Assembly (NCBI GenBank): GCA_024226515.1
Contig: JAAELQ010000305.1
Location: 54,649-118,648, forward strand
Source of the DNA: a bacterium
GTDB lineage: Bacteria > Acidobacteriota > Polarisedimenticolia > Polarisedimenticolales > Polarisedimenticolaceae
Direction: 5' to 3'
DNA length: 64,000 bases
Part shown: positions 1 through 8,488 of the stretch, one piece after another
Layout: every line of letters begins with the position of its first letter
How positions within the stretch are numbered: the stretch's first letter is position 1
Notes under the pieces: model-generated
What the model saw: the letters and a program-made list of their open reading frames with translations, nothing else
Told to the model about the DNA's origin: nothing
The model's database searches: none
Made by a program: the position numbers and the translations under genes

Positions 1-1089
1 ATGCTGTCCGCGGAGGTGCCGGTCGCCGTCTGGGTCGGCCCGCCCGGCGCCCACGCGGCATCCGCGGGCTTCTTCATCCTGATCGCGGCCGACGTCGCGA
101 TCATGGCACCCGGGACGCGGACCGGCGCGGCGGCGACGGTTTTCGGCTCGGGCGAGGGCAACACGGAGGACAACGTGTTGCTGAAGAAGGCGAACGAGGA
201 CGCGGCCGCGCTGCTGCGCTCGATCGCCAAGCGTCGCAACCGCAACGTCGAGGCCAGCGAGAAGGCGGTCTTCTCGGCGACGGCCTACGAGGAGAGCGTC
301 GCGCTCGAGGAGGGCCTGATCGACTTCGTCGCGGCGGACATCGATGCCGTGCTCGAGACGCTGGACCAGCGCACGGTCGAGCTGTTCGACGGCACCGAGG
401 TCGTTCTGGACACGAAGGACGCGACCGTCGTCGGCAGCGAGCTCAGCGCGCGCCAACGCTTCCTGGAGCTGCTCGGCTCACCGACCGTGGCCTATTTGTT
501 GCTGCTCGGCGGGCTGCTCGGGCTGTACGTCGAGATCACGAATCCGGGAGTGATCCTGCCCGGCGTGGTCGGGGCGCTGTGCCTGATCCTGTTCGCCTTC
601 TCGGCGCAGGCGCTGCCGATCTCGTGGGTCGCGCTGCTGCTGATCGCGCTGGCGATCGTGATGTTCGTGCTGGAGGTCAAGGTCGCGTCGTACGGCATGT
701 TGACGATCGGGGGCCTGTTCTGCCTCGTCGCCGGCTCGGCGATGCTGGTCGACGGCCCGATTCCGGAGCTGAAGGTGCCGTGGCCGGTGATCCTCCCGAC
801 CTCGCTCGTCCTCGCCGCCGTCTGTGTCTTCGCGGTTCGTCTCGCGCTGAAGGCCCAGCGCGCCAAGGTCAGGACCGGCCGCGAGGGGCTGATCGACGAG
901 ATCGCCTCCGTCACGCGGGAGCTCGCCCCGGAAGGGAAGGTGTTCGTCGACGGCGAGCTGTGGAACGCCGTCGCGCCGAACGGTCCGATTGCGCGCGGAG
1001 CGCGGGTTCGAGTCGTGCACGTCGACGGCATGACGTTGACGGTCGAGCCGGCGGAGCCGCACGCCCTGAAGGAGAGTCGAGATGACTAG
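1..1089 (+). CDS. NfeD-family membrane protein (ClpP-class serine protease domain), 5' truncated
   Basis: The reading frame is open at the first base, so the true start lies upstream. The 362 visible residues begin inside the ClpP-like protease domain; the sequence GAHAASAG holds the presumed nucleophile Ser (visible residue 21). About five hydrophobic segments follow between residues 155 and 290, then a C-terminal NfeD OB-fold-like domain (about 295-355). This is the long NfeD architecture, known to cleave or partner stomatin-like proteins in membrane quality control. It overlaps the downstream slipin gene by 8 bp, which is the classic nfeD-slipin operon and supports the call. The exact protease substrate cannot be inferred. 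Confidence 0.9.
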   Translation: MLSAEVPVAVWVGPPGAHAASAGFFILIAADVAIMAPGTRTGAAATVFGSGEGNTEDNVLLKKANEDAAALLRSIAKRRNRNVEASEKAVFSATAYEESVALEEGLIDFVAADIDAVLETLDQRTVELFDGTEVVLDTKDATVVGSELSARQRFLELLGSPTVAYLLLLGGLLGLYVEITNPGVILPGVVGALCLILFAFSAQALPISWVALLLIALAIVMFVLEVKVASYGMLTIGGLFCLVAGSAMLVDGPIPELKVPWPVILPTSLVLAAVCVFAVRLALKAQRAKVRTGREGLIDEIASVTRELAPEGKVFVDGELWNAVAPNGPIARGARVRVVHVDGMTLTVEPAEPHALKESRDD

Positions 1090-1852
1090 CCCGTTCCTGA
1101 TCGGTGCCGGTGTGGCGCTCGCCGTGCTGGTGTTCTTCATCATCAACGCGATCAAGATCCTGCCCGAGTACGAACGCGGAGTCGTGTTCCGGCTGGGTCG
1201 GCTGCGCGATCACGATTACGGCCCCGGGCTGTTCTTCCTGATCCCGATCATGGATCGCATGGTGCGCATCTCGCTGCGCACCGTCGTGCACGACGTGCCG
1301 CCGCAGGACATCATCACCCGCGACAACGTGTCGATCAAGGTGAACGCGGTCGTCTACTTCCGCGTACGCGAGCCGCAGAAGGCGGTCGTGAAGGTCGAGA
1401 ACTACCACTACGCCACGAGTCAGCTGGCGCAGACGACGTTGCGCTCGATCCTGGGGCAGGTAGAGCTGGACGAGTTGCTCTCCTCGCGCGAGAAGATCAA
1501 CGACGACCTGCAATCGATCCTCGACAAGCAGACCGACCCGTGGGGCATCAAGGTCTCGTCGGTCGAGGTCAAGCACGTCGACCTGCCGGAGACGATGCAA
1601 CGCGCGATGGCCAAGCAGGCGGAGGCCGAGCGCGAGAAGCGGGCCAAGATCATTCACGCGAAGGGCGAACAGCTCGCCGCCGCGAACCTGGCCAGCGCGG
1701 CCGCCGAGCTGGCCACCCAGCCGGTCTCCATGCAGCTACGCTATCTGCAGACCCTGACCGAGATCGCCTCCGAGCGGAACTCCACCTTGATCTTCCCGCT
1801 TCCGGTCGAGATATTCCGTTCCTTCATGGAGAAGGGCTCTCGGGACGAGTAG
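1082..1852 (+). CDS. Slipin / stomatin-like SPFH (band 7) membrane protein
   Basis: The protein has 256 residues: one N-terminal membrane segment (about 4-24), then an SPFH/band 7 domain with the family sequence KILPEYERGVVFRLGR, and a C-terminal amphipathic helical region rich in Ala and Glu (about 180-220) typical of oligomerising stomatins. The ATG lies inside the end of nfeD, indicating translational coupling. Slipins scaffold membrane microdomains and are the usual partners of NfeD proteases. The length matches bacterial slipins (about 250-260 aa). Confidence 0.92.
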   Translation: MTSPFLIGAGVALAVLVFFIINAIKILPEYERGVVFRLGRLRDHDYGPGLFFLIPIMDRMVRISLRTVVHDVPPQDIITRDNVSIKVNAVVYFRVREPQKAVVKVENYHYATSQLAQTTLRSILGQVELDELLSSREKINDDLQSILDKQTDPWGIKVSSVEVKHVDLPETMQRAMAKQAEAEREKRAKIIHAKGEQLAAANLASAAAELATQPVSMQLRYLQTLTEIASERNSTLIFPLPVEIFRSFMEKGSRDE

Positions 1853-1889
1853 CCCGGATCGGACTGCCGAGCCGCGGAGGTGCACCGGC

Positions 1890-2957
1890 GTGAGTGGGAA
1901 CGAAAACGACGATCGCGTGGTCCTGGCGGACATCCTCGTCTCCGACCCGGAGTTGATGGAGTCGGTCCTGGCGGTCTTTCGCGAGCTCGAGTTGACCGAT
2001 CAGTTCCACGCGTTGCTCGAGCCGCTCGCGCGCTGGAGCGGCGCCTCGTGGGGCGTGGCGATCGGACCGGCCGGCGAGGGCCGCACGATGATCCCGCTGG
2101 CGACGTCAGGTGCGCGGAAGGACGCCCGCGCACAGGCGATGCGCCCCGTCGAACCGTCGACGTTGCGCGCGTGGCTGCCGCACGATCTCGTGGTCTTCGA
2201 GGGCCTGGGCCCTTTCGGTGAGACGGTCGAGAAGTGGCCGGGCGACCCCCCGGCGCACAGCGTCGTGCTGCCCGTGCGGAGTCCGCGCAACCAGCTCGCC
2301 GGCGCCGTGATGCTGACCGTCGACGAGCCGCCGGACGAGGCGCTGCGACGCCGTATGCTCGAGCTCCTCAACCTGACGCGACCGGCGGCGGGCCATGGCC
2401 TGCAACTCGTCGCGATGCGTGAGTTGATCATCAAGGACGACACGGCGAGCTGCTTCAACCGGCGCTACTTCGAGGAGTTCCTGCCCGAGGAGCTTTCGCG
2501 CGCACGTCGCTTCCACACGGCGCTCTCGTTGATCTTCCTCGACATGGACAACCTGAAGTCGGTGAACAACCGCTTCGGGCACGCGATGGGCAGCCGCACG
2601 CTGTACGAGGTCTCGGTCCGCGTGCGGGCCAAGATCAGGAAATTCGACAAGTTGTTCCGCTTCGGCGGCGACGAGTTCTGCATCGTGCTGCCCGAGACCG
2701 AGTCGCCGGGCGCCGTCGAGGTCGCCGAGCGCGTGCGCGAGGCGATCGGCGGGCAAGCGATGTTGCTGGACGAACACCCCGAAGGTGGTGTCACGATGAG
2801 CGCGTCGTTGGGCGTGGCGTCCTTCCCGCTGCACGCGCGGAGTCAGAAGGACCTGATCCAGCGGGCGGACCGCGCGATGCAGAAGGTCAAGGCCAGCGGC
2901 AAGAACGGAATCGGTGTGGCCGACGGCGACGAGGGGGGAGAGGCCGATGGCGGTTGA
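1890..2957 (+). CDS. GGDEF-domain diguanylate cyclase with N-terminal sensory region
   Basis: 355 residues, GTG start preceded by GGAGGT. The C-terminal half is a GGDEF domain with intact active-site motif GGDEF at residues 259-263, so it should make cyclic-di-GMP from two GTP. An RxxD inhibitory site (RKFD, 250-253) lies exactly five residues upstream, predicting product feedback inhibition. The N-terminal about 170 residues have no membrane segment and look GAF-like, but the sensed signal is unknown. The stop overlaps the next gene by 11 bp, so the two are probably co-translated. Confidence 0.9.
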   Translation: MSGNENDDRVVLADILVSDPELMESVLAVFRELELTDQFHALLEPLARWSGASWGVAIGPAGEGRTMIPLATSGARKDARAQAMRPVEPSTLRAWLPHDLVVFEGLGPFGETVEKWPGDPPAHSVVLPVRSPRNQLAGAVMLTVDEPPDEALRRRMLELLNLTRPAAGHGLQLVAMRELIIKDDTASCFNRRYFEEFLPEELSRARRFHTALSLIFLDMDNLKSVNNRFGHAMGSRTLYEVSVRVRAKIRKFDKLFRFGGDEFCIVLPETESPGAVEVAERVREAIGGQAMLLDEHPEGGVTMSASLGVASFPLHARSQKDLIQRADRAMQKVKASGKNGIGVADGDEGGEADGG

Positions 2958-3534
2958 TCGACGTGAGGCCGAGGACGTGCGCGAGGTCCGTCTCGAGGGT
3001 CGTGCGATGCTCGTGGTCGGGACGGTCCTGGTGGCCGCGCTGGCGGGGGCGTTCCTCGCCGGTCGCTGGTACGAGCGGCGGAACGCGCCGGTCGGCGGCG
3101 GGACGGGTTTCGAGGGCGACCCACTGGCCAACGTGGTCTCGATGGGGGAGCCCGTGAACGTGGATTCGGCGACCACCGTGTTCGACGATCCCTCCGCGGC
3201 GGGTTCCCAGGCCGAACCGGAGCGAGAGATCTCGAAACCGGAGCGGCGGAGAAAACCGACCACAGAGCCCGAACCCGCTGCACCTCCGGCCGCGGCGGAC
3301 GGCGCGTTCTTCGTACAGGTCTTCGCCGGCCGCGACCGCGGCTCGGTCGAGCGGCTGACCGACGAACTTGAGCAGCGCGGTTTCCGCGTGAAGCTTGCGA
3401 GTCAGGCCGAGGGCAGCGGGATGCTGTACCGCGTACGCGTCGGCGGCTACCCCGACCGCAGCGCCGCGGACGACGCGGCCCGGGTGCTGAAGAAATCCGG
3501 CTACGAGGGCGCGTTCGTCGCCAAGGTCGACTGA
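2947..3534 (+). CDS. Single-pass membrane protein with C-terminal SPOR domain
   Basis: 195 residues from ATG 2947, which follows a purine-rich GAGGGGGGAGAGG ribosome binding site; an upstream GTG at 2914 lies within the GGDEF gene and is less likely. There is a cytoplasmic N-terminus, one membrane helix (about 18-40), a low-complexity charged and proline-rich linker, and a C-terminal SPOR domain (about 118-195) starting at AFFVQVFAG. SPOR domains bind denuded septal peptidoglycan, so a cell-division or envelope role is likely. Which division factor it belongs to is not visible. Confidence 0.85.
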   Translation: MAVDRREAEDVREVRLEGRAMLVVGTVLVAALAGAFLAGRWYERRNAPVGGGTGFEGDPLANVVSMGEPVNVDSATTVFDDPSAAGSQAEPEREISKPERRRKPTTEPEPAAPPAAADGAFFVQVFAGRDRGSVERLTDELEQRGFRVKLASQAEGSGMLYRVRVGGYPDRSAADDAARVLKKSGYEGAFVAKVD

Positions 3535-3609
3535 ACGGCTTCCCCCCCCCTTTGCATGTGGTACTTTGCCGCCCAGGACAGCGTTCCCGCGGTCTGGAGG
3601 TGCCGAGTT

Positions 3610-4726
3610 TTGGCCACGATCGATCTCCCGGAAATCAACGAGAGCCTCCAACAGCTCGCCGGCAAGGTGGACGAGTTGCGGAGGTTTCTTTGATGTCGAT
3701 ACCAAGCGAAGAGAGCTCGAGGAGATCGAGCAGCGGCTGAGCCAGCCCGACGTCTGGGAGGATCCCGATCGGGCGAAGAAGATCCAGAAAGAGCGCTCGC
3801 GACTCGAGAACGGCCTCAAGACCGAGGAAGATCTGGCGCACCTGCTCGAGGAGGCGCAGACATTCCTCGAACTCGCGCGTGAGGGCGAGGAGGTCGGCGG
3901 CGAACTGGCCGCCTCGCTCCAGCGGTTGAAGACGCGGGTCGAGACGGTCGAGCTAGAGACGTTGCTCTCGGGCGCGCACGACAGCGGTGACGCGATCATC
4001 GAGGTGCATCCGGGGGCGGGAGGCACCGAATCGCAGGACTGGGCGGGAATGCTGATGCGGATGTACGAGCGTTGGGCCGAGGACCGCGGGTTCAAGGTCG
4101 AACGGCTCGACTTCCAGCGCGGGGACGAGGCGGGAATCAAGAGCGTGACGCTGAGCATCCAGGGAGCCAACGCCTACGGCTACCTCAAGGTCGAGCGCGG
4201 CGTACACCGGCTGGTGCGCATCTCGCCGTTCGACGCGCAGTCGCGGCGACACACCTCGTTCGCCGCCGTCGACGTCCTGCCCGAGGTCGAGGATGCCGCC
4301 GAGGTCACGGTCGATGACAAGGATCTGCGCGTCGACACCTACCGCGCGTCCGGCGCCGGCGGACAGCACGTCAACAAGACCGACTCGGCCGTGCGCTTGA
4401 CGCATCATCCCTCGGGCATCGTCGTGACCTGCCAGAACGAGCGCTCGCAGCACCGCAATCGCGAGGTCGCGATGCAGATCCTGCGCGCGAAGCTGGCGGA
4501 ACTCGCGCGAGAGGAGGCCGCGAGTAGGATGAAGGCGGAGGTCGGGGACAAGAAGACGAACGACTGGGGCAATCAGATCCGTTCGTACGTCCTCGCGCCG
4601 TACCGCATGGTGAAGGACCACCGCACGAAATTCGACGTGGGCGACGCCGACGGCGTCCTGGACGGGAAGCTCGACCCGTTCATGCGGGCAGCGCTCGCCT
4701 GGCAGCGCGAGAGCGCGGAGAGCTGA
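3610..4726 (+). CDS. prfB: Peptide chain release factor 2, expressed by programmed +1 frameshift
   Basis: RF2 terminates translation at UGA and UAA. The gene starts at TTG 3610 (TGGAGGT eight bases upstream), reads 27 codons to CTT followed by an in-frame TGA at 3691-3693, then continues in the +1 frame from GAT 3692 to 4726, giving about 371 aa, the normal RF2 length. The downstream part holds the SPF anticodon-like tripeptide (in ISPFDAQ) and the catalytic GGQ loop (SGAGGQHVNKT). A simple ORF caller would miss the first exon-like segment and misplace the start. Two bases separate it from hrcA, so both are probably co-transcribed. Confidence 0.95.
3682..3693 (+). other. RF2 autoregulatory +1 frameshift site (AGG TTT CTT TGA)
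   Basis: The zero frame reads AGG TTT CTT TGA; slippage of the Leu codon CTT onto TTT puts the ribosome in the +1 frame. The purines AGG directly upstream serve as the stimulatory Shine-Dalgarno-like element in known prfB sites. Low RF2 slows termination at the TGA and favours the shift, so RF2 regulates its own synthesis. The spacing matches the canonical bacterial arrangement closely. Confidence 0.93.
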
Positions 4727-4727
4727 C

Positions 4728-5798
4728 GTGGCCGGTAAGCCGCAGAAGACTCCGGCCGAGAAGACGCTCGCCGCGCGACAGGTCGAGGTGTTGCGCGCCA
4801 TCATCCGGCAGCACCTCGTCAGCGGCGAACCGGTGGCCTCGAAGAGCGTCCTGCGCGGCGTGAAGCTCGATCTCTCGGCCGCGTCGATCCGCTCGGTGAT
4901 GGCAGAGCTCGAAGAGCGCGGGCTGCTCGAGCAGCCGCACACCTCGGCCGGTCGCGTGCCGACGGATACCGCGTACCGGCTGTACGTCGACGAGATGATC
5001 CGTCCGCGCATGACGCTGCAGCAGGCGCAGGCGATCGACGACGCGCTGGAGCGCAGCCGGGGCGACGTGCCGGAGATGCTCAGCGAAGCCTCGCGACAGC
5101 TCTCCCAGTTCTCCAATCAGGTCGGACTGGTGCTCTCGCCGGAGATCCAGCGCGTCATCGTGAAGCACCTCGAGTTCGTGCGGCTGGACGCGAAACGTGT
5201 GGTCTCGATCCTGGTCGCGGGTTCCGGCGTGGTCTACAACCGCGTGCTCGACGTCGACGAGGCGCTCACGCAGGGCGAGCTCGACCGCATCGGCCGCCAG
5301 CTCACCGAGGAGATCTGCGGGCGTACGCTGCCCGAGATGCGAGACCTGCTGATGCAGCGGCTCTCCGAGGACCAGGCGGCCTACGACCAGTTGCTCGCGC
5401 GCGCGCTGCGGCTGGGGCAGCAGGCGGTGTCGGCTGAGGGGCTGGACCCCGACGTGATCGTCGAGGGCACCGCGAACCTGATCGAATCTCCCGAATTCGC
5501 CGATCTGGATGTCCTGCGCGGCCTGATGCGTACCTTGGACGAGAAGAAGACGCTGGTCGGGCTGCTCGGTCGGGTGCTGGGCGGCGACGGTGGGCCGCAG
5601 GTCGTGATCGGCGAGGAAAGCCACGTATCCGATCTCGCGTCCTGCTCCCTGATCGCCTCGAACTACGGGGTCGGGGACCGCGTCGTCGGGACCGTTGGTA
5701 TCGTCGGGCCGCGCCGCATGGAGTACGCCCGGACGATCGCGCTGGTCGATCATCTGGCCCAGGCGTTGAGCCGGATGCTGTTCGAGGCGGACAATTGA
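4728..5798 (+). CDS. hrcA: Heat-inducible transcription repressor HrcA
   Basis: 356 residues with GTG start. The N-terminal winged helix (about 12-80) includes the family sequence SAASIRSVMAELEERGLLEQPHTSAGRVPT, and the rest matches the HrcA dimerisation and inserted domains. HrcA normally represses groE and dnaK operons by binding CIRCE and needs GroEL for activity. Here it directly precedes grpE-dnaK-dnaJ. No CIRCE inverted repeat was found anywhere upstream of these genes in the window, so its local target is unclear. Upstream coupling to prfB suggests a shared transcript. Confidence 0.95.
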   Translation: MAGKPQKTPAEKTLAARQVEVLRAIIRQHLVSGEPVASKSVLRGVKLDLSAASIRSVMAELEERGLLEQPHTSAGRVPTDTAYRLYVDEMIRPRMTLQQAQAIDDALERSRGDVPEMLSEASRQLSQFSNQVGLVLSPEIQRVIVKHLEFVRLDAKRVVSILVAGSGVVYNRVLDVDEALTQGELDRIGRQLTEEICGRTLPEMRDLLMQRLSEDQAAYDQLLARALRLGQQAVSAEGLDPDVIVEGTANLIESPEFADLDVLRGLMRTLDEKKTLVGLLGRVLGGDGGPQVVIGEESHVSDLASCSLIASNYGVGDRVVGTVGIVGPRRMEYARTIALVDHLAQALSRMLFEADN

Positions 5799-5866
5799 CC
5801 TGAGGACGGATAGGAACAAAGTTGATTTGGAAGGATCAGTCTTCGGAATCTGCGGGCAGTGGGTGC

Positions 5867-6550
5867 ATGAGTGAGTTCGACTCCAGGCTGAAGTCGCCGT
5901 TTTTCGACCAGGATGACGACGACGACATCGAGATGCTCGAGGTCGTCGGCCTGGACGAATCGGACCGGCCCGCCCCGGCCACTCCGCCGGAGGAGGAGGC
6001 CGAGCCCCGCGCCCAACCCGAGGAGAGTCGAGAGGCGCTCGACGACTCGGCGGCGGTGCCCGGCGAGGAGAGCGTGTCGCTGGACCGCTTCCGGCGGCTC
6101 CAGGCCGACTTCTCGAATTTCAAGAAGCGCGTCGAGCGGGATCGCGCCGACGAGATCCGCCACGCGGCGGGGAAGCTCGTGGAGCAACTGCTGCCCGTGC
6201 TGGACAACTTCGAACGCGCCGTGTCGACTCCGCCCGACCCCGACGGCAAGGAAGACAACCTGCGTCAGGGGGTCGTGCTGATCTTCCGCCAGCTGCTCAA
6301 GGAGCTGCGGCGCGAGGGACTGCGGCCGGTGGACTCGGTCGGCGAGAAGTTCGATCCCAAGGTGCATGACGCTGTGGCCACGACGACATCCGGCGACCTC
6401 CCGTCGCAGACGATCGTCGAGGAGCTGCAGCGCGGCTACCTGCTCCACGAACGGTTGCTGCGTCCGGCGCTGGTGCGGGTCTGCATCGACGTCGACGGCG
6501 AATCGCCGGAACTCCAAGACGACGAAGAGGATTCTGAGATCGATGGGTAA
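5867..6550 (+). CDS. grpE: Nucleotide exchange factor GrpE
   Basis: GrpE releases ADP from DnaK. From ATG 5867 the protein has 227 residues; the frame is open from TTG 5822 but the ATG gives the better N-terminus. There is an acidic disordered N-terminal tail (about 1-70), a long coiled coil (RRLQADFSNFKKRVERD, about 70-130) and the C-terminal beta domain ending around VRVCIDV. It overlaps dnaK by 8 bp. The N-terminal tail with a run of five Asp is species specific. Confidence 0.93.
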   Translation: MSEFDSRLKSPFFDQDDDDDIEMLEVVGLDESDRPAPATPPEEEAEPRAQPEESREALDDSAAVPGEESVSLDRFRRLQADFSNFKKRVERDRADEIRHAAGKLVEQLLPVLDNFERAVSTPPDPDGKEDNLRQGVVLIFRQLLKELRREGLRPVDSVGEKFDPKVHDAVATTTSGDLPSQTIVEELQRGYLLHERLLRPALVRVCIDVDGESPELQDDEEDSEIDG

Positions 6551-8396
6551 GGCAATCGGCATCGACCTGGGCACGACGAACTGCTGCATGGCGGTCATGG
6601 AAGGTGGACAGCCGCGTGTCATCGCGACGCGCGAAGGCTCGCGCACCACCCCCTCGATCGTGGCCTTCACCGCTCGAGGTGAGCGCCTCGTCGGGCAGAT
6701 CGCAAAGCGGCAGGCACTCACCAATCCGCACAACACGTTGTACGCCGTCAAACGACTGCTGGGGCGCAAGTTCGAATCGCCCGAGGTGGCCAAGGCCACG
6801 CAGATCGTTCCGTACCAGATCGTCGGGGCAAAGAACGGCGACGCGTGGATCAAGATCCGCAACAAGGACTATTCACCGCCCGAGATCTCGGCTTTCCTGA
6901 TGATGCACCTCAAGGAGCTCGCGGAGGACCATCTGGGCACCGAGGTCTCCGAGGCCGTGATCACCGTCCCGGCATACTTCGACGACGCCCAGCGGCAGGC
7001 GACCAAGGATTCCGGGCGCATCGCCGGGTTGAACGTCCTGCGCATCATCAACGAGCCTACGGCGGCCGCGCTGGCCTATGGCCTCGACGAGGGGACCGCG
7101 GCGCGCACGATCGCGGTCTACGACCTCGGCGGCGGCACGTTCGATATCTCGATCCTGCAACTGGGCAACGGTGTGTTCGAGGTCAAGTCGACGTCGGGCG
7201 ACACCTTCCTCGGCGGAGAGGACTTCGACCAGCGCATCGTCGATTGGCTGGTCGCCACGTTCCGCGACGAGACCGCACTGGACCTGCGCAGCGATCGCAT
7301 GGCGCTACAGCGGCTGAAAGAAGCGGCCGAGAAGGCCAAGTGCGAGTTGTCGCGCGAGGACAACGCCGAGATCAACCTGCCGTTCATCAGCGCCGACGAC
7401 GGGGGGGCGAAGCACCTGCACACGTCGCTGACGCGCGACAAACTGGAAGAGCTCGTCGATGACCTGGTCGACAAGACGCGAGGGCCGTGCGAGGAGGCGC
7501 TGAAGCTCGCCGGCCTCAAGCCCGAGCAGGTGGACGAGATCCTGCTCGTCGGCGGTCAGACGCGAATGCCCAAGGTGATCGAGGCGGTGCGGGCCATCTT
7601 CGGCCGCGAACCGAACTCGGAGATCAACCCCGACGAGGTCGTCGGCATCGGCGCCGCGATCCAGGCCGGCATCCTCAAGGGCGACGTGAAGGACCTCGTC
7701 CTGCTCGACGTCACGCCGCTGTCGCTCGGCATCGAGACGCGCGGCGGCATGTTCACGAAGATCATCGAGCGCAACGCGACCATTCCCACGCGCAAGAGCA
7801 AGATCTTCACGACGGTCGCGGACAACCAGACCAAGGTCGAGATCCACGTGCTGCAGGGCGAGCGCGACGTGTCGGCGCACAACAAATCGCTGGGGCAGTT
7901 CGAGCTGGTCGGGCTTCCGCCGGCGCCCAAGGGCGCGACGCAGGTCGAGGTGACGTTCGACATCGACTCGAACGGCATCGTGAGCGTGTCCGCGCGCGAC
8001 CTGGCGACGCAGCTCGAGCAGAAGATCCTCGTGACGCCGTCGAGCGGACTCAGCGAGGAGGAGATCAAGGGCATCATCGAGGACGCGCAGACCTACCTGG
8101 AAGAGGACCGTCGTCGCGTCGAGTTCGTGCGGGCGCGGCAGCGCCTGGAAGGCCTGGTCGAGAGCAACCAGCGGACGTTCAACGAGTTCGGCTCGATGCT
8201 CGTTCCCGATCAGCAGCGTGAGGCGCGACGGATCCTGGAGGAAGCCCGGGCGGCGCTCGACAGCGGTAGCGCGTCGAAGTGCACCGAGGCGCTCGAGCGC
8301 ATCGCCGAGATGAGCAAGATCCTCTCGGAGGTCATCCTCTACGACCCGGGCAAATTCGGCAGTTCCGAGGACAGCGACCCGGCCGGCGAGGCCTGA
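6543..8396 (+). CDS. dnaK: Molecular chaperone DnaK (Hsp70)
   Basis: 617 residues from ATG 6543 (GKAIGIDLGTTNCCMAVME). The nucleotide-binding domain shows the phosphate-1 loop IDLGTTN, the phosphate-2 motif VYDLGGGTFDIS and the adenosine motif ILLVGGQTRMP; the linker VKDLVLLDVTPLSLGIET leads into the substrate-binding domain. The C-terminal tail is short (ends about 20 residues earlier than E. coli DnaK) and lacks an EEVD-like terminus. Start overlaps grpE, and dnaJ follows after 92 bp. It works with DnaJ and GrpE in cytoplasmic protein folding. Confidence 0.97.
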   Translation: MGKAIGIDLGTTNCCMAVMEGGQPRVIATREGSRTTPSIVAFTARGERLVGQIAKRQALTNPHNTLYAVKRLLGRKFESPEVAKATQIVPYQIVGAKNGDAWIKIRNKDYSPPEISAFLMMHLKELAEDHLGTEVSEAVITVPAYFDDAQRQATKDSGRIAGLNVLRIINEPTAAALAYGLDEGTAARTIAVYDLGGGTFDISILQLGNGVFEVKSTSGDTFLGGEDFDQRIVDWLVATFRDETALDLRSDRMALQRLKEAAEKAKCELSREDNAEINLPFISADDGGAKHLHTSLTRDKLEELVDDLVDKTRGPCEEALKLAGLKPEQVDEILLVGGQTRMPKVIEAVRAIFGREPNSEINPDEVVGIGAAIQAGILKGDVKDLVLLDVTPLSLGIETRGGMFTKIIERNATIPTRKSKIFTTVADNQTKVEIHVLQGERDVSAHNKSLGQFELVGLPPAPKGATQVEVTFDIDSNGIVSVSARDLATQLEQKILVTPSSGLSEEEIKGIIEDAQTYLEEDRRRVEFVRARQRLEGLVESNQRTFNEFGSMLVPDQQREARRILEEARAALDSGSASKCTEALERIAEMSKILSEVILYDPGKFGSSEDSDPAGEA

Positions 8397-8430
8397 CCTG
8401 CAGTCACGCGCATTCCCGACGGATCCAGGC

Positions 8431-8447
8431 TAGAATCTCCTGATTCT
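8431..8447 (+). promoter_or_regulatory. Candidate -10 box and small inverted repeat in the dnaK-dnaJ gap
   Basis: The 92-base gap holds TAGAAT at 8431-8436, one mismatch from the -10 consensus, overlapping a perfect 6-bp inverted repeat AGAATC/GATTCT (8432-8437 and 8442-8447). No good -35 is seen at 16-18 bp. The repeat could instead be a small RNA hairpin tuning dnaJ expression. Confidence 0.3.
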
Positions 8448-8488
8448 CTGCGGCGGAGTTCCCCGCCGGGCACCTTCGAGGGAAAGCG

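Noticed and set aside
1005..1014. GGTTCGAGTC, similar to a tRNA T-arm
   Set aside because: No acceptor stem, D-arm or anticodon arm around it; it is inside the nfeD coding frame.
3542..3550. Run of about nine C before prfB as a possible regulatory element
   Set aside because: Homopolymers in GC-rich DNA are common and no partner sequence or function is evident.
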